Shown piece after piece: positions 41,396 to 52,174 of a DNA stretch of 64,000 bases. The notes under the pieces were generated by a model that did no database searches, had not been told where the DNA came from, and saw only the letters and a list, made by a program, of their open reading frames with translations. The DNA is from Yponomeuta sedellus (lineage: Eukaryota > Arthropoda > Insecta > Lepidoptera > Yponomeutidae). Position 1 is the first letter of the stretch, and each line of letters begins with the position of its first letter. Made by a program: the position numbers and the translations under genes. Where the stretch lies: the NCBI GenBank assembly GCA_934045075.1, contig OW203740.1, forward strand, positions 19,915,878-19,979,877. Reading direction: 5' to 3'.

Positions 41396-41716
41396 GTTAT
41401 ATTCGGTTAATTTAAATATACTTAAGTCAATTTTGTGCATCGTGAATCTCCCTAATTTTATCATGAGGAACATTTTCTTCATATCTTAAATGAAAACACG
41501 TCTTGACCATACCAACGTCAAGAGAAGAAGGCCTGTAACATAGGCCTCCATTCTAGTTTTTACGCCCGCCGCAACAGCCTATCATGTAAAAACATTACGC
41601 AATGTTTGTATTGTTTCAAGACAATGGCACTCGTTCAATGTTAAGGTTACGCTGCTCGCAAACAAGTTGTTAGCAGTACTTTCTAGCGGATTGCAAAGAC
41701 AGAAGGTCTGCGTAAG
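41396..41716. other. Unassigned sequence
   Basis: Nothing recognised apart from a short GAAGGCCTGTAACATAGGCC word near 41,528. Confidence 0.3.
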
Positions 41717-42080
41717 CGCTCGTGGCCAAGCCTAACTGAGTGATCGGAATCAATTGCTTGAGTTAAGCAACTACAGGCGCGGCCAAGTGCAGGAGCGTGA
41801 TCGTTCCGTGACTATCGCCAGTGGCATTTTTCCGAGCGCTTCCGTGCTTCGCAAGGCACGTTGAGCCGTTGTTGCCGGCTGTCATGTAGTAACAGTCGTT
41901 AAGCCATGCCAGAGGCCTTATGGGCGGCTTGATAACTTCTGACAGTAAGGCCCGCCACTGTCTTACACTCCTCCACCAGCCCGGAGTTGGCCTCCGTGGT
42001 TCAATATTGCCTAATCTTCCTGCGGTGCACAAACAGACCCGTGCTCTAGCAGTGGGGAGATACAAAAGAGTTGATATCGA
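41717..42080 (+). repeat. 5S-headed SINE, subfamily 1, full length
   Basis: Head GCGCTCGTGGCCAAGCCTAA, core GAGTTAAGCAACTACAGGCGC, body GGCACGTTGAGCCGTTG, tail GTGCTCTAGCAGTGGGGAGA and GAGTTGATATCGATCGA. Confidence 0.8.
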
Positions 42081-42785
42081 TCGATTTTGTTCTCAATTAT
42101 GAGCATTAAATACTTTTAGTTTTATTTCTTCAGCGTCTTAATTTTTTGTATAACCCTTTACTTTGGCTGCCAGTAGTGACCCCTAAACTATTTGAACGTT
42201 TTTGAAATAACTGCTGCATACTTTTTTTACCATATAGAAGCATATCAAAGAGTGCCCTGAAACATTTAAATGCTTTAATTTAGATGCTTTAAAATTAAAT
42301 TCAAGCAATATCTACTAAGTACACAAAAGGAAAAATAGTAAATAGTAACGAATCCACGGATACCTATTTAATATCTTTGTAAAGTTTGTGTGAGAAACTT
42401 ATAATTATATCATATCTGATGCTTCTCGAAATTTGTATAAAAATGTTGCTGTTAAAAACTGTATAATTGTTTTGAATACATAAAGGCATATGTCATCGCT
42501 AAAAAAATGCATTAATGAGGTCATTGTTTTGTTTAATATTTACCTTAGATTAATTTAAGTGTTAGCAATAAGTTCTCAGGCATCCGCTGAAAATCAGCGC
42601 CGTAGTCCTGCTGCGGCATTAAGCTGAGCGGAAACCTTTTTGGTACCTACTTTGTAAACTTTAGGTTCTATATTAAGCATAAGCTATTGTATTCAATACC
42701 TGTAGTACCAAATAAAGATTTTTCTATTTCTATATTTAAACAAAAAATATTTTTTTTTATACATTTTTGAAGCAGCTTAGTACTT
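42081..42785. other. AT-rich sequence with a LINE-like tail
   Basis: TGTAGTACCAAATAAAGATT and TTTCTATTTCTATA near 42,700-42,735 look like a retroposon 3' end. The rest is unassigned. Confidence 0.3.
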
Positions 42786-43048
42786 ACCAACCCTGTCCCG
42801 ACTGCTGGGGCACGGATCTCTTCCTGCATCGCAGGAAAGTTAGGCCATACTCCACCACGGGGGCCAAGTCCGGGTTGGTAGAGGATTCTAAGACAGTGGC
42901 GAGCCTTACTGTCAGAAGTTATCAAGCCGCCCATAAGGCCTCTGACATGACTTTACGACTGCCATTATATGACAGCCGGCACCAACGGCTTAGCGTGCCT
43001 TGCGAAGCACGGAAGCGCTCGGGAAAATGCCACTAGCGGTAGTACATA
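42786..43048 (-). repeat. 5S-headed SINE, headless
   Basis: ACCAACCCTGTCCCGACTGC to TGCCACTAGCGGTAGT, including GACAGCCGGCACCAACGGC. Only the 5S-like head is missing. Confidence 0.7.
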
Positions 43049-43254
43049 TGCCTGAAATAAATAACTGTTATTGTTATTTTTATGATGTTTTCCCTTTTTA
43101 TATACAACAAAGTGTCCTCTATCTATCTATGTTCTGCTGAAGAGGTAAATAGGAGCTTCTGGACGATTTATTCAAGAGACCATATTGTAAGCTCTATGTC
43201 GGATTTCGAAACTGGTTTAAGCAATTTTGTTGTTCGAGGATGATAAGATCTGGG

Positions 43255-43785
43255 AGTATTTTTAGGGTTCCGTACCTCAAAAGGAAAAAACGGAACCCTT
43301 ATAGGATCACTTTGTTGTCCGTCTGTCCGTCCGTCCGTCTGTCAAGACCCTTTTTCTCAGAAACGCGTGGAGGTATGAAGCTGAAATTTATATCAATTAC
43401 TCAGGTCTACTGTCCCTTGAAGCTGTGAAAAAATCAAACTTCTAAGCCAACGCAATCAAAAGATACAGCCGTTTATGCCGCAAATTTTCGACACTTGCAA
43501 GGGAATCAAAACCTACAGGGTGCTTCCCGTGAACTCAGAATCTTGAAATTTGGTACGAAGCAACGTCTTATAGCATAGATAAAGGAAAAATTACGAAAAC
43601 CATAAATTTTTAGTTACATCACATAATATATATTTTTTTAATAATTTTAAACTTACTACCCATTTCCTCATAAACGCGTAGAGGTATTAAATTGAAATTC
43701 ATACCAAATACTCAGTTCTATAATACAGGTTTGTACGGAATCCTCGGTGCGCGAGTCTGACTCGCACTTGGCCGGTTTTTTAAGT
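43255..43785 (+). repeat. Dispersed repeat with GGTTCCGTACCTCAAAAGG ends
   Basis: Opens TTTTTAGGGTTCCGTACC, followed by AAACGGAACCCTTATAGG and a CCGTCCGTCCGTCTGTC tract. Ends GTGCGCGAGTCTGACTCGC and ACTTGGCCGGTTTTT. I recall this as a widespread lepidopteran repeat. It contains two related sub-blocks (AAACGCGTGGAGGTATGAAG and AAACGCGTAGAGGTATTAAA). Class unknown, no coding sequence. Confidence 0.6.
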
Positions 43786-43956
43786 TGGAATTGCTTATTT
43801 AAGTGTATATTTAAACCTGTTGCTTAGGAAACGTCTCAATCCATATGATTTATGTATGAGCGTGCAGTTTTATGTTACGGTGCAAAGTTGCCGTGGATAA
43901 ATTGATACTTGCATGCATGAGGCGATTTTTGAATTTCACTAAACAAATAGGAAGCG

Positions 43957-44136
43957 CGCGTGGCTTAGGCGAACCGAGTGATTGGAATCAATCACTTGGT
44001 TAAGCAACAACAGGCACGGTCAGGTACAGGATGGGTGAGCGTCCCGTGACTACCGCTAGTGGCATTTTTTAGTTGAGCCGTTTGTGCCGGCTGTTATATA
44101 ATAGGCAGTCGTTAAGCCATGTCCGAGGCCTTATGG
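43957..44136 (+). repeat. 5S-headed SINE, 5' half
   Basis: GCGCGCGTGGCTTAGGCG, GGTTAAGCAACAACAGGCAC, GGTCAGGTACAGGATGGGTG. It stops at GAGGCCTTATGGGC, with the 3' tail missing. Confidence 0.75.
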
Positions 44137-44179
44137 GCAAATACAAATACACAAATGCAAAACAAATATTACATGCTAG

Positions 44180-44465
44180 GTTTGATATTGATTACACAGT
44201 TGACATTATGACCTAACCTAACTGCAAAGTAGGTACTCGGGGCTGCAAGTGATGCAAATTACTTCAGCCAGATGTTGCTTACGTAATATAGAGAATATTG
44301 TAAAGAAGTTCGAAATTTCATTCAAGCCGGTAAGTCGCCCATTAGCTCAGTTGGGAGAGCGCTGGCACGGTAAGCCCGTGTCACGGTTTTAAAAAAAAAA
44401 AAAAGGTCTAGGGTTCGAATGTAGGTTGAATTTTTAGCCTCTAAATAGGTTTTTAGAATTTTCCC
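44180..44465 (+). repeat. SINE E with an oligo-A insertion in its core
   Basis: TGCAAAGTAGGTACTCGGGG, GCCCATTAGCTCAGTTGGGA, then a run of about 14 A at 44,390-44,404 between the anticodon-like arm and the B-box side. It ends CTAAATAGGTTTTTAGAAT. Confidence 0.65.
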
Positions 44466-44947
44466 CATAGTAAAATTTTCTCGTACTCCACTCATTCGGG
44501 TGTAATGTTTTAGACCCCATCTTCAAATTTATAAGATTTGGTTACACCCTGCATTACAATCATAGTGATATAGCGGTTATTGAAATTCCAACCCTATGCC
44601 CACACAAATACAGCTCAGACAGCTTCGTCCCAACTTCACCTATTTACTCGTTCGCCGAGCAAAACAATCGAACACGGGAGAGGGCGGAGGGACTAAAGAC
44701 ATCGATATTTTTTCTTATTATTTTCCCAGAACGATCCATTGAAAATCAGTGATCCTAAACATTTTAATGGCCTCGCCTGGCCTGCCACATTAAGTGTACG
44801 GGCTGGCTGGAGACGCTGAGGATCTGCTCAAAACTTATTGGTACCACCTGGCTCAGTGTGACATGTAATGCTGTCAAAATCTGACCGCTGCTTAAAGAGT
44901 AACGAAGAAACTTGCAATCGGGCGTACTTATTAATCAATCAATTAAA
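44466..44947. other. Single-copy-looking sequence
   Basis: Even base composition with no repeat and no domain. It ends in a CGTCGTCGTCGTCGTCGTC run that is the inverted tail of the next element. Confidence 0.3.
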
Positions 44948-45207
44948 GTCGTCGTCGTCGTCGTCGTCTTCAAGCCAGTCCACTGCTGGACACAGCCCTC
45001 CCCTAAAGAGCGCCACGTTCTGCCATCATAGGGGGTAATGCTCATAATCCCCACGCTGGGCATGCGGGTTGGGATTGCAGTTCGGTGGAATTGTACCGCA
45101 GGGGGCGCTGCTGCCCACCCCCCGGTTTTGTGTCCCTTAGTCGCCTTTTACGACACCCGCGGGAAAAATTTGGTTGGTGCTATTCTCTAGGCCGACACCA
45201 CACAACA
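44948..45207 (-). repeat. SINE-like retroposon D, near full length
   Basis: On the minus strand GTGTGGTGTCGGCCTAGAGA to GGACTGGCTTGAAGACGACG. The tail is (GAC)n. Confidence 0.7.
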
Positions 45208-46039
45208 CTCAATCAATTAGAGTAGTTTGTCCAAAATTACACAGAAATATTGTAGTAGCGGATCTTCTTGGCTGTTTTTTTGTGGTATTTTTTTTAAATA
45301 TTGTATTTGTACAATAAATGAAATAGATAATCGTAATAATTTAATTAACCCCTGAGAAGGGTTCTAGACGAATCGTGTTTTTTGTAAATAATTGTATTTG
45401 TACAGTAAATATATAAGGTAAAGAAAAATCGTAAAACCAAATAATTTATTATCCCTCTGAGGAGTGTCTTAGACAAATCGCGTTTTTTATAAATAAGTTG
45501 GACAAGTTCAAGCATTCACCAGTCCGTGGAAGGGTGCCGAGATGAAATTGAAAAAATAAATAAAAAGGTAGACACAGAGTAAAATAGCGAGAAATATAAA
45601 CGTAATGTAATGTAAAGTACGAGAGGAAATTCAGGCCACCATTTGGGACCTCTCTTACCAAAGAAACACTTTCGGAACAGGGCTCACCGTTACGGCAACT
45701 GAATACATTCGCAGTATAACGTGGAAATACACTTCTATGAGCGTTGGTCACCTCCGTCTCCTTTTAAATTGAAGGTATCGATGGGTCTCTAATAGCAGGT
45801 AGGTACAGATGTAATGTAAATTGTAATACATAGGCAGCGGGCTGAATAAGCTAACCGGTCGTGACTTGAAGCTTTTGCGGAGACTAGTGAGGCGCTGTAC
45901 GATAGTCAATATTATCGATGGTCGTTGGTCCAAGTATTGGTGATCGTTGGTGATATTTAGCGATTATCGTCGGTCGTTGGGCCAAGTATTGGTAGTTTGG
46001 GTCGCCAATCAATTTTGGGGCTACCAGTGGGAAAACAAC
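45208..46039. other. Unassigned, with an imperfect ~125-bp tandem pair
   Basis: TTTGTACAATAAATGAAATAG to GGGTTCTAGACGAATCGTG (about 45,300-45,385) recurs as TTTGTACAGTAAATATATAAG to GTCTTAGACAAATCGCG (about 45,398-45,485). Near 45,915-45,995 GGTCGTTGG and CCAAGTATTGGT recur. No gene. Confidence 0.35.
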
Positions 46040-46265
46040 ACAAGATAAACTCACGCCTGTATCCCAGAGGGGTAGGCAGAGACCAGGGTCTGCTACTTGC
46101 CATGATCCTGACAGATCACCTTCGCTTCAACAACGTTCAAGAGTCGTTGCACGTACGCATGTTGCGTAAGCTAGTTTCGGGTACTTTTTGTCTTGCCCTT
46201 TGCCAATAAATCCCCTACATTGGGGACGTCTTAATGGGCCGTTCCACCCACATTCACTTAATATA
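46040..46265 (-). pseudogene. Non-LTR retrotransposon C-terminus, decayed
   Basis: Minus-strand relatives of 32,798-33,040: GTAGGCAGAGACCAGGGTC, GATCCTGACAGATCACCTTC and GAACGTTGTTGAAGCG. The frame is broken in several places. Confidence 0.5.
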
Positions 46266-46289
46266 TTTGTTTCAATGATTCAATGGCAA

Positions 46290-46650
46290 ATTCAATGGCA
46301 AATCGGTTGTAATATGTCTTGGACATGGACACTCACGAAAAGGCTGGTTTGCCAGTTCAAAGTCGCTCAGCGAGCTATGGTCGGAGTTTCTCTGAAGGAT
46401 AGGATTCGTAACAAATGCATGCGACAGAGAACCAAAGTTATCGACATAGCTCAGGGAATTAGCGAGCTGAACTGGCAATGGGCTAGCCATATCTCGCGAA
46501 GAACCGATAACCGTTAGAGTGAACGTGTTCTTGAGAGGAGACCGTGACTTGGCAAACGTAGTGTAGGACGCCCTCCGACAAGGTGGGATGACGATCTGCG
46601 AAAAACTGCTGGCAGATGCTGGATGCGGCAAGGTGAAGAAAGGGCGCTAT
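46290..46650 (+). pseudogene. RTE-like LINE reverse transcriptase, C-terminal part
   Basis: L-V-C-Q-F-K-V-A-Q-R-A-M-V-G-V-S-L, D-R-I-R-N and T-K-V-I-D-I-A, then I-S-E-L-N-W-Q-W-A-S-H-I-S-R-R-T-D-N-R followed by TAG (46,515-46,517), where relatives have Trp. The reading continues past that stop as S-V-G-R-P-P-T-R-W-D-D-D-L-R-K before breaking. It carries ~60 residues more than the copy at 29,722 and belongs to the same family. Confidence 0.65.
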
Positions 46651-46654
46651 GGCC

Positions 46655-46912
46655 GTCGCCCAATAGGTAGAACAAGGGACTTGAGACCGACGGACCCAGG
46701 TTCGACTTAATTTTCTAAGCTAGTAGAACATCACACGCTGACGGTAAAGAAAAACATCGTAATGGAAAAATGAGTATCTGAGATGTTTAAATAACTCAGC
46801 GCTTGAAATTGCAAACCGACGCGATGGCCACGCGTCGTAATTAAGCCCATACTCTCTCTTGCTGAGGGAAAGCCTGTGCCCTGCTGCGGATCGTTTATAG
46901 GCCACTTAAAAA
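46655..46912 (+). repeat. tRNA-headed SINE with tail C, full length
   Basis: Head GTCGCCCAATAGGTAGAACA and GACCCAGGTTCGACTTAA (weak B box). Body CACACGCTGACGGTAAAG. Tail CTCAGCGCTTGAAATTGC, GTAATTAAGCCCATACTCTC, GTTTATAGGCCAC. This copy shows that the many isolated tail C pieces belong to a tRNA-headed SINE. Confidence 0.65.
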
Positions 46913-47599
46913 ATGTTTTTATCGACATACGTCATCCCTTCCCTTCGGGCGATCAAATCGCATCGGGCTCGACACACGTCCTCACTAAGAGTGGCCCGGC
47001 TGTTCCTTAATGCAATTCATTGTAGCGTCGAAGAATCGACTGCATCAACGCCAAAGACCAGCTTAAGGTGACCTGCGATCATCTGCTAGGAGCTACGGAC
47101 CTAGAGGCCGAAGGCTTTTTTCGAAGCAAGTAACTTCATCAGTCTGAAAATACCCGCCAAAGTTTTCCTGGGAATAATAATGTCTTTACAGTGTGATCGG
47201 TCGCCCTGCTTCTTTTGGCGTTTTGCTTTGTTGGACTAGCGGATAGATTTTTGAGTACCGTGACGGGTCGTAGTTTGATTCCCAATGGGGCCTGCTACAA
47301 ATTGATTTGTACGTAACGCTTCAGTCTGGTGTTGATATGATATTGTTAAAATATACTAGTTTCGGATCAGGGAAATGACTTTATTGCGCAACCAGAAAAA
47401 ATAATACAAGCATGATTTCTTGAATCTAAGAATGTGTTGTGTAGCTGTTTTTAAATATTACTAGCTGATACCGCATAGGAACATTGCTTTGCTGTATACA
47501 TTAGCCCACGATCTATTCTCAGGCCAACCAAATGTACACAAAACTAATAATAAAAATCGTTGAATCGTATACTTTTTTTTGTAGTCGATAAAATCCCCC
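46913..47599. other. Unassigned sequence
   Basis: GGACTAGCGGATAGA followed by GTAGTTTGATTCCCAATGGG near 47,235-47,290 is weakly tRNA-like. The rest is unassigned. Confidence 0.25.
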
Positions 47600-47750
47600 A
47601 TAAGGAAAGCCTTCTTTCAGAGAGAGAGAGTATTTATTAAAGCGGTATTTGAACACCACAGACACTTAGGTTTTCTTCAGAGTTAGCGAGTGGTATTGCT
47701 GTTAGAACTTAACATATTCATTGGTTTGTGCCTGCAATGGGTATCAAACG
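47600..47750 (-). repeat. tRNA-headed SINE, 3' part
   Basis: AAGCCTTCTTTCAGAGAGAG, GACACTTAGGTTTTCTTCAG and GTTAGCGAGTGGTATTGC, inverted relative to 46,655-46,912. Confidence 0.5.
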
Positions 47751-47889
47751 GAATCGACTATCTACCCAGTATGTGAAATATTTTTACTGAAATAAATACA
47801 TCTACTTCTTTCTCTAATGTATTAGTTCAGTCCATCCAAAGGTTGTCTGGAAGAGGTTAAGAAATAGCTGTGTTACTTCCATTTTAATG

Positions 47890-48390
47890 TACAACTAGCT
47901 GAAACAGCGAACTTCGCACCGCCTAACAGTTTTCGATTCTTTGATTTTCTTATATTTTCTCTCCGTAAGAACCATCCTCGTACTTCAAGCAGTATTCTAA
48001 AAAAAAGATTCACCGAAATCGGTTCAGCTGCTCTCGAGATTTGCGCTTACGAACACATTCAGCGAATGAATTCACATTCATTTTTATATTATAGACTAGC
48101 TGGCCCGACGAACTTCATACCGCCTAACAGTCGATTCATTAATATATTTTTCCACTCCGTAAGAACCATCCTCGTACTTCAAGCAGTACCTATTCTAAAA
48201 AAAAGAATTATCGAAATCGGTTCAGCTACTCTCGAGATTTGCGCTTACCAACTCTAAAAAAAAGAATTATCGAAATCGGTTCAGCTGCTCTCGAGATTTG
48301 CGCTTACCAACTCTAAAAAAAAGAATTATCGAAATCGGTTCAGCTGCTCTCGAGATTTGCGCTTACCAAATCATTTTTATATCATAGATA
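47890..48390 (-). mobile_element. Helitron-like ends with an expanded internal repeat
   Basis: Two starts of the type ACTAGCTG...CGAACTTC (near 47,893 and 48,094), the inverse of a CTAGT terminus, each followed by ACCGCCTAACAG and CCGTAAGAACCATCCTCG. A 59-bp block then repeats (see 48,185-48,370). No coding sequence. Confidence 0.45.
48185..48370. repeat. 59-bp tandem repeat, three to four units
   Basis: Each unit has CTAAAAAAAAGAATTATCGA, AATCGGTTCAGCT and CTCTCGAGATTTGCGCTTAC. A diverged unit lies near 47,995. The last two units are almost identical. Confidence 0.85.
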
Positions 48391-48479
48391 AAGTAATATC
48401 TATCTTTAACTATCTATCTAAATAATTTGGCATTCGATTAGAACTTATTTTTGATGTACGTACAATTTCTCTTGAAACT

Positions 48480-48585
48480 ACCACTTCGCGGTGGGCAGGC
48501 GCAGTAATTAAGCCCACAGGCCATCTCTCTCACTAAGAGAAGGCCTGTGCCTTGCCGTGGAACGTTCATAGGCTATTTAAAAATA
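48480..48585 (+). repeat. 3' part of a tRNA-headed SINE (tail C)
   Basis: CCACTTCGCGGTGGGCAGGC, AGTAATTAAGCCCACAGG, AACGTTCATAGGCTATTTAA. Confidence 0.5.
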
Positions 48586-48828
48586 CAATTTGTCCGTCTA
48601 TATTTCCATTTTTCCTCACATGAATCTAAGCAAAAGTCAAATGTAAGGCGTTGTCAACATGCTATTTTCATTCCGATCAAGGGGGCAACATCAAAAGTGC
48701 TTTCTGGCCCAGATCAGACCCCTGTCAGGCCTCTGTCATAGGAATCGTCACGTGATTTAAAACTATAGCCTCGGCCGGGGAAATCGCCGTATTATTCTGT
48801 GGTATTAACTAGAAAAATGTTAAACTAA

Positions 48829-48964
48829 GGCCTACTTGCGTCAGCCCGGGTTAGCTCATTTTACTCGAGTTAACCGGTTAAAGCGATCATTTAGCATGCG
48901 AGATCATCGCTTTAACCGGTTAACTCGAGTTAAATGAGCTGACCCGGGCTGACACAAGTGGGCC
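48829..48964. mobile_element. Palindromic MITE with TAA duplication (PIF/Harbinger type)
   Basis: GGCCTACTTGCGTCAGCCCG at the left is mirrored at the right. The inverted arms cover almost the whole 136 bp (TTAACTCGAGTTAACCGG type words). Flanked by TAA at 48,826-48,828 and 48,965-48,967. A related element starts at 63,792. Confidence 0.8.
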
Positions 48965-49031
48965 TAACAGGGAAGGAGCGTGAACCGAGACAGCACTTTT
49001 TAATTCATAGTTATCTTAGCTGTGACTTGCG

Positions 49032-49082
49032 ATGATCATCATCATCATAATCATCATCAACTCATTATGTCCCCATCGTGGA
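49032..49082 (-). repeat. 3' tail of the 5S-headed SINE, subfamily 2
   Basis: ATCATCATCAACTCATTATG and TCCCCATCGTGG, as at 28,955. Only the tail is kept. Confidence 0.45.
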
Positions 49083-49540
49083 CGAAATTTTGTAGATGAT
49101 TTTTTTTATTATTGTCTATGTTATTTTGTCATGCTTGTATCTAATAATACTTCGATAAATAAAATTTGTATGTATTTGTGAAATATATATAGATAAGACG
49201 TTTAACGCCGATTGAGGGACCGTGGCATGGACGTTCGCTCTGGGGCATATCTGAGCCAAAGGATTTCCCTTGCTGTGCAGCGCGGTTACGCGGCCAGTAT
49301 TATGGGGACTTTTGATTCGGATGTGGCTCGGAGCGATTTATTTGCATAGAGTTTTTTTTTTGTTTGTTTTAATTATTATTGTTATTGCCTTGACATTCTT
49401 TTAATTTCATTCTTTTTGACGAAACTTTATGTGAATGTTGATTATGATTGTATTGAGTTTTTTATAATGTCTATGTAAATAATTTAGGTATGTCTATTGT
49501 ATTTTGACTTTATGAAATAAATTGAATTAATATGGCAAAT
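49083..49540 (+). other. Probable retroelement 3' region with a relic frame
   Basis: At about 49,230-49,351 a frame reads R-S-G-A-Y-L-S-Q-R-I-S-L-A-V-Q-R-G-Y-A-A and ends F-A-stop. It looks like the end of a mobile-element protein, but I cannot name the family. The AT-rich sequence that follows ends GACTTTATGAAATAAATTGA, a likely polyadenylated end. Confidence 0.35.
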
Positions 49541-49887
49541 GTCCTAGTAAAAAAGACGTTTATTAGCATACTTGTTGTATGTACATGAGATCACTTAAAA
49601 AAAATTGTTTCAAACAAAAACCTTATTAGGGCGCTGCTAACTTAAAATAACTTATTATCAATTATTTATACATTATGTATATATTTGTGATCATTTGGTT
49701 ATGTAAATTCTAATGTTATTCTGATGGTCAGTGAAAACCTTTTATTGGCTTTAAATCTAATTTATCTTATTCTTTGTAAAAATGCCTCGTGTGTAAGCTG
49801 TTGGTTTTCCAATAAACAATAAAATACAATAAATAGTAGCTACATCAATCGCTAACAATGAAGGTAATAAGTAATTATCTTACTGTA
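49541..49887. other. AT-rich unassigned sequence
   Basis: CCAATAAACAATAAAATACA near 49,810 suggests another retroposon end. Nothing else. Confidence 0.25.
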
Positions 49888-49998
49888 GCAATACCACTTA
49901 GCGATAAGACCGCCAATTGTATAACATTACTTAGATTTAAGAATCATGGTTGTAAGATTTTTCTGGTTGTACAATAAAGTGTTCTCTATCTATCTACC
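49888..49998 (+). repeat. LINE-like 3' end H
   Basis: AGCGATAAGACCGCCAATTG and GTACAATAAAGTGTTCTCTA, then CTATCTATC. Nearly identical to 13,410-13,520. Confidence 0.6.
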
Positions 49999-50221
49999 AC
50001 TTGTTTAAATAAAAGCTCTCTCAAGCCTCCGTCACTGATAACATCTTGAGATGGTCATCAGTGGTTACGAGCATTCTACCAGTACTATAAACTAACCTGA
50101 AGGAAAACGTAGTGAGGAAACCCACGTGTCTAATGTATTCAAATGTTTGAAATGCTGTATATCCTTTACAAATAATAAGAACTGGAACGACTTCAGGTGT
50201 TGTTTTATTTGTAGATTAGAT

Positions 50222-50345
50222 AAGATAGATAGATAGATAGAATATTCTTTATTGTACACAGAAATTACAGTAACAGAAATTATACAAAAATATAGTACAA
50301 ATGGCGGCCTTATTACTAAAAGAAATAATTAGTAGCATAACAAAA
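50222..50345 (-). repeat. LINE-like 3' end H
   Basis: AGATAGATAGATAGAATATT, CTTTATTGTACACAG and ATGGCGGCCTTATTACTAAA, inverted relative to the previous copy. Confidence 0.55.
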
Positions 50346-50767
50346 CAGAAAAACTGGATAAAAACGGAGGTCACAGCGCACATATCAACTCAGAAAGGTA
50401 TCGTCACCGTATAGCCTTTCGCCTCGGCGTCAACCAGGCGTCAACCTAACGTGCATGTAACCAAAGCCTGTTCCGAGGCGAGGCGATTACGTTACGATTC
50501 CAATTAGTGTGCGTTGCAGTAGGGAGTTTCATACAAACAATACTGAACGGCTCGAGGCGATACGATGGCGATCCCTTTCCGATTAGATATGTGTGCTGTG
50601 ACTTTAAGCAGATAAAATAGTCAAATCTGGTCGAAGGGTATAGTTGTAGTGACAAAAAATTAGGGAAATCGAAAAATGTGTGACGTAATTTAAATATTTG
50701 AAAATGATAGATAGAAAAAGAAATAAAAATGTTGTAAAGAGGTTTGCACCGTTACATATTGTATGAA
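50346..50767. other. Single-copy-looking sequence
   Basis: Short GGCGTCAACC and CGAGGCGA words recur near 50,425-50,560. No gene. Confidence 0.3.
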
Positions 50768-50931
50768 GCGCTCGTGGCCTAGTGGAACCGAGTGATTGGA
50801 CTCAATCACGTGAGTTAAGCAACAATAGGCGCGGTCAGGTGCAGGATGGGTGACGTCCCATTACTACTGCTAGTGGCATTTTTCCGAGCGCTTCCGTGCT
50901 CGCAAGGCAAGTTAAGCCGTTGGTGCCGGTT
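50768..50931 (+). repeat. 5S-headed SINE, 5' half
   Basis: GCGCTCGTGGCCTAGTGGAA, GAGTTAAGCAACAATAGGCG and GTTAAGCCGTTGGTGCCGG. It ends abruptly and faces an inverted full copy. Confidence 0.75.
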
Positions 50932-50944
50932 TATTTCAATATAT

Positions 50945-51304
50945 ACCCATGAATGTCCCCACTGTTGGGGCACGAGTCTTTCCCTGCATCGCAGGAAGAT
51001 TAGGCCAAGCTCCACCACGGGGGCCAAGTCCGGGTTGGCGGAGGATTGCAAGACAGTGGCGGGCCTTACTGTCAGAAGTTACCAAACCACCCATAAGGCC
51101 TCTGACATGGCTTAACGACTGCCATTATAGGACAGCCGGCAGCAACGGCTTAACGTGCCTTGCGAAGCATGAAAGCGCTCGAAAAAATGCCACTGGCGAT
51201 AGTCACGGGACGGTCACCCATCCTGTACCTAACCGCACCTGTTGTTGCTTAACTCAAGTGATTGATTCCAATCACTCGGTTCGATTAGGCCACGAGCACT
51301 TCTA
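50945..51304 (-). repeat. 5S-headed SINE, subfamily 1, full length
   Basis: On the minus strand head GAAGTGCTCGTGGCC, core TTAAGCAACAACAGGTGCG and GATGGGTGACCGTCCCGTG, tail GGCCCCCGTGGTGGAGCTTG. With the previous copy it forms a tail-to-tail inverted pair. Confidence 0.8.
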
Positions 51305-51742
51305 CATATTATAGGCTACATGAAAAAGCTACTAAATCCTTTGTAGTTTCTGATTAAAGGAACCAAACAGGCCTACCAAAGTAAGTTAACGTGTTCCAGG
51401 CTGACAGGCGTGAGCCCACTTTTGTGACATGTTTTAGGTGACCTTAATCAAGAATTATATGAAAATAAAATAAAGTACCGGGCCCCAATTCCCATTAGGC
51501 ACCTCAAACTCTAAAAGCTTTTCATGAGATTATGTTTGTTAAACCTTCACGACTCGTAAACAGCGGCTTTGCGGCTTAGGACAGCGGAATATGTAATAGT
51601 TTATTAAAACTCAATGTGACTTTTGCTTATTTACGAGTACCTATATTATAATGGAGTTTTAAAAGTCCACTGAAGTTTGAGGTGCTTAATTCACGACTGT
51701 AATACTACTGTAAATAATTAATTTTAGTTCAAAGTAGACAGA
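51305..51742. other. Single-copy-looking sequence
   Basis: ATTGAGGTGCTTAATT-type words near 51,500 and 51,680. No repeat or gene is recognised. Confidence 0.3.
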
Positions 51743-51978
51743 CTTCCGTGCTTCGCAAGGCACGATGAGGCGTTGGTGCGGCTGTCATGTAATGGCAGTA
51801 ACTGCGCCATGTCAGAGGCCTTATGGTCGGCTTGATGACTTCTGTCAGTAAGGGCCGCTACTGCCTTACAATCCTCCACCATCCCGGACTTGGCCCCCGT
51901 GGTGGAGTATGGCGTAACCTTCCTGCTATGCAGGTAGAGACCCGTACCCCAGCAGTGGAGACAACAAGGGTTGATAAC
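51743..51978 (+). repeat. 5S-headed SINE, headless
   Basis: CTTCCGTGCTTCGCAAGGCA to GACAACAAGGGTTGATAAC. Confidence 0.7.
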
Positions 51979-51999
51979 TAAACTAAAAACTAAACGCCA

Positions 52000-52160
52000 T
52001 GTCCGAGGCCTTATTGGCGGCTTGATAACTTCTGGCAGTAAGGGCCGCTACTGTCTTACAATCCTCCACCAACCCGGACTTGGCCCCCGTGGTGGAGTAG
52101 GCCTATAGCAGAAAGAGACCCGTGCTCCAGCAGTTTGGAAATACGAGTACAAAGGGCTGA
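52000..52160 (+). repeat. 5S-headed SINE, 3' half
   Basis: CCATGTCCGAGGCCTTATTG to ACAAAGGGCTGATATCATTC. It lies in the same orientation 20 bp after the previous copy. Confidence 0.65.
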
Positions 52161-52174
52161 TATCATTCGCAGTA

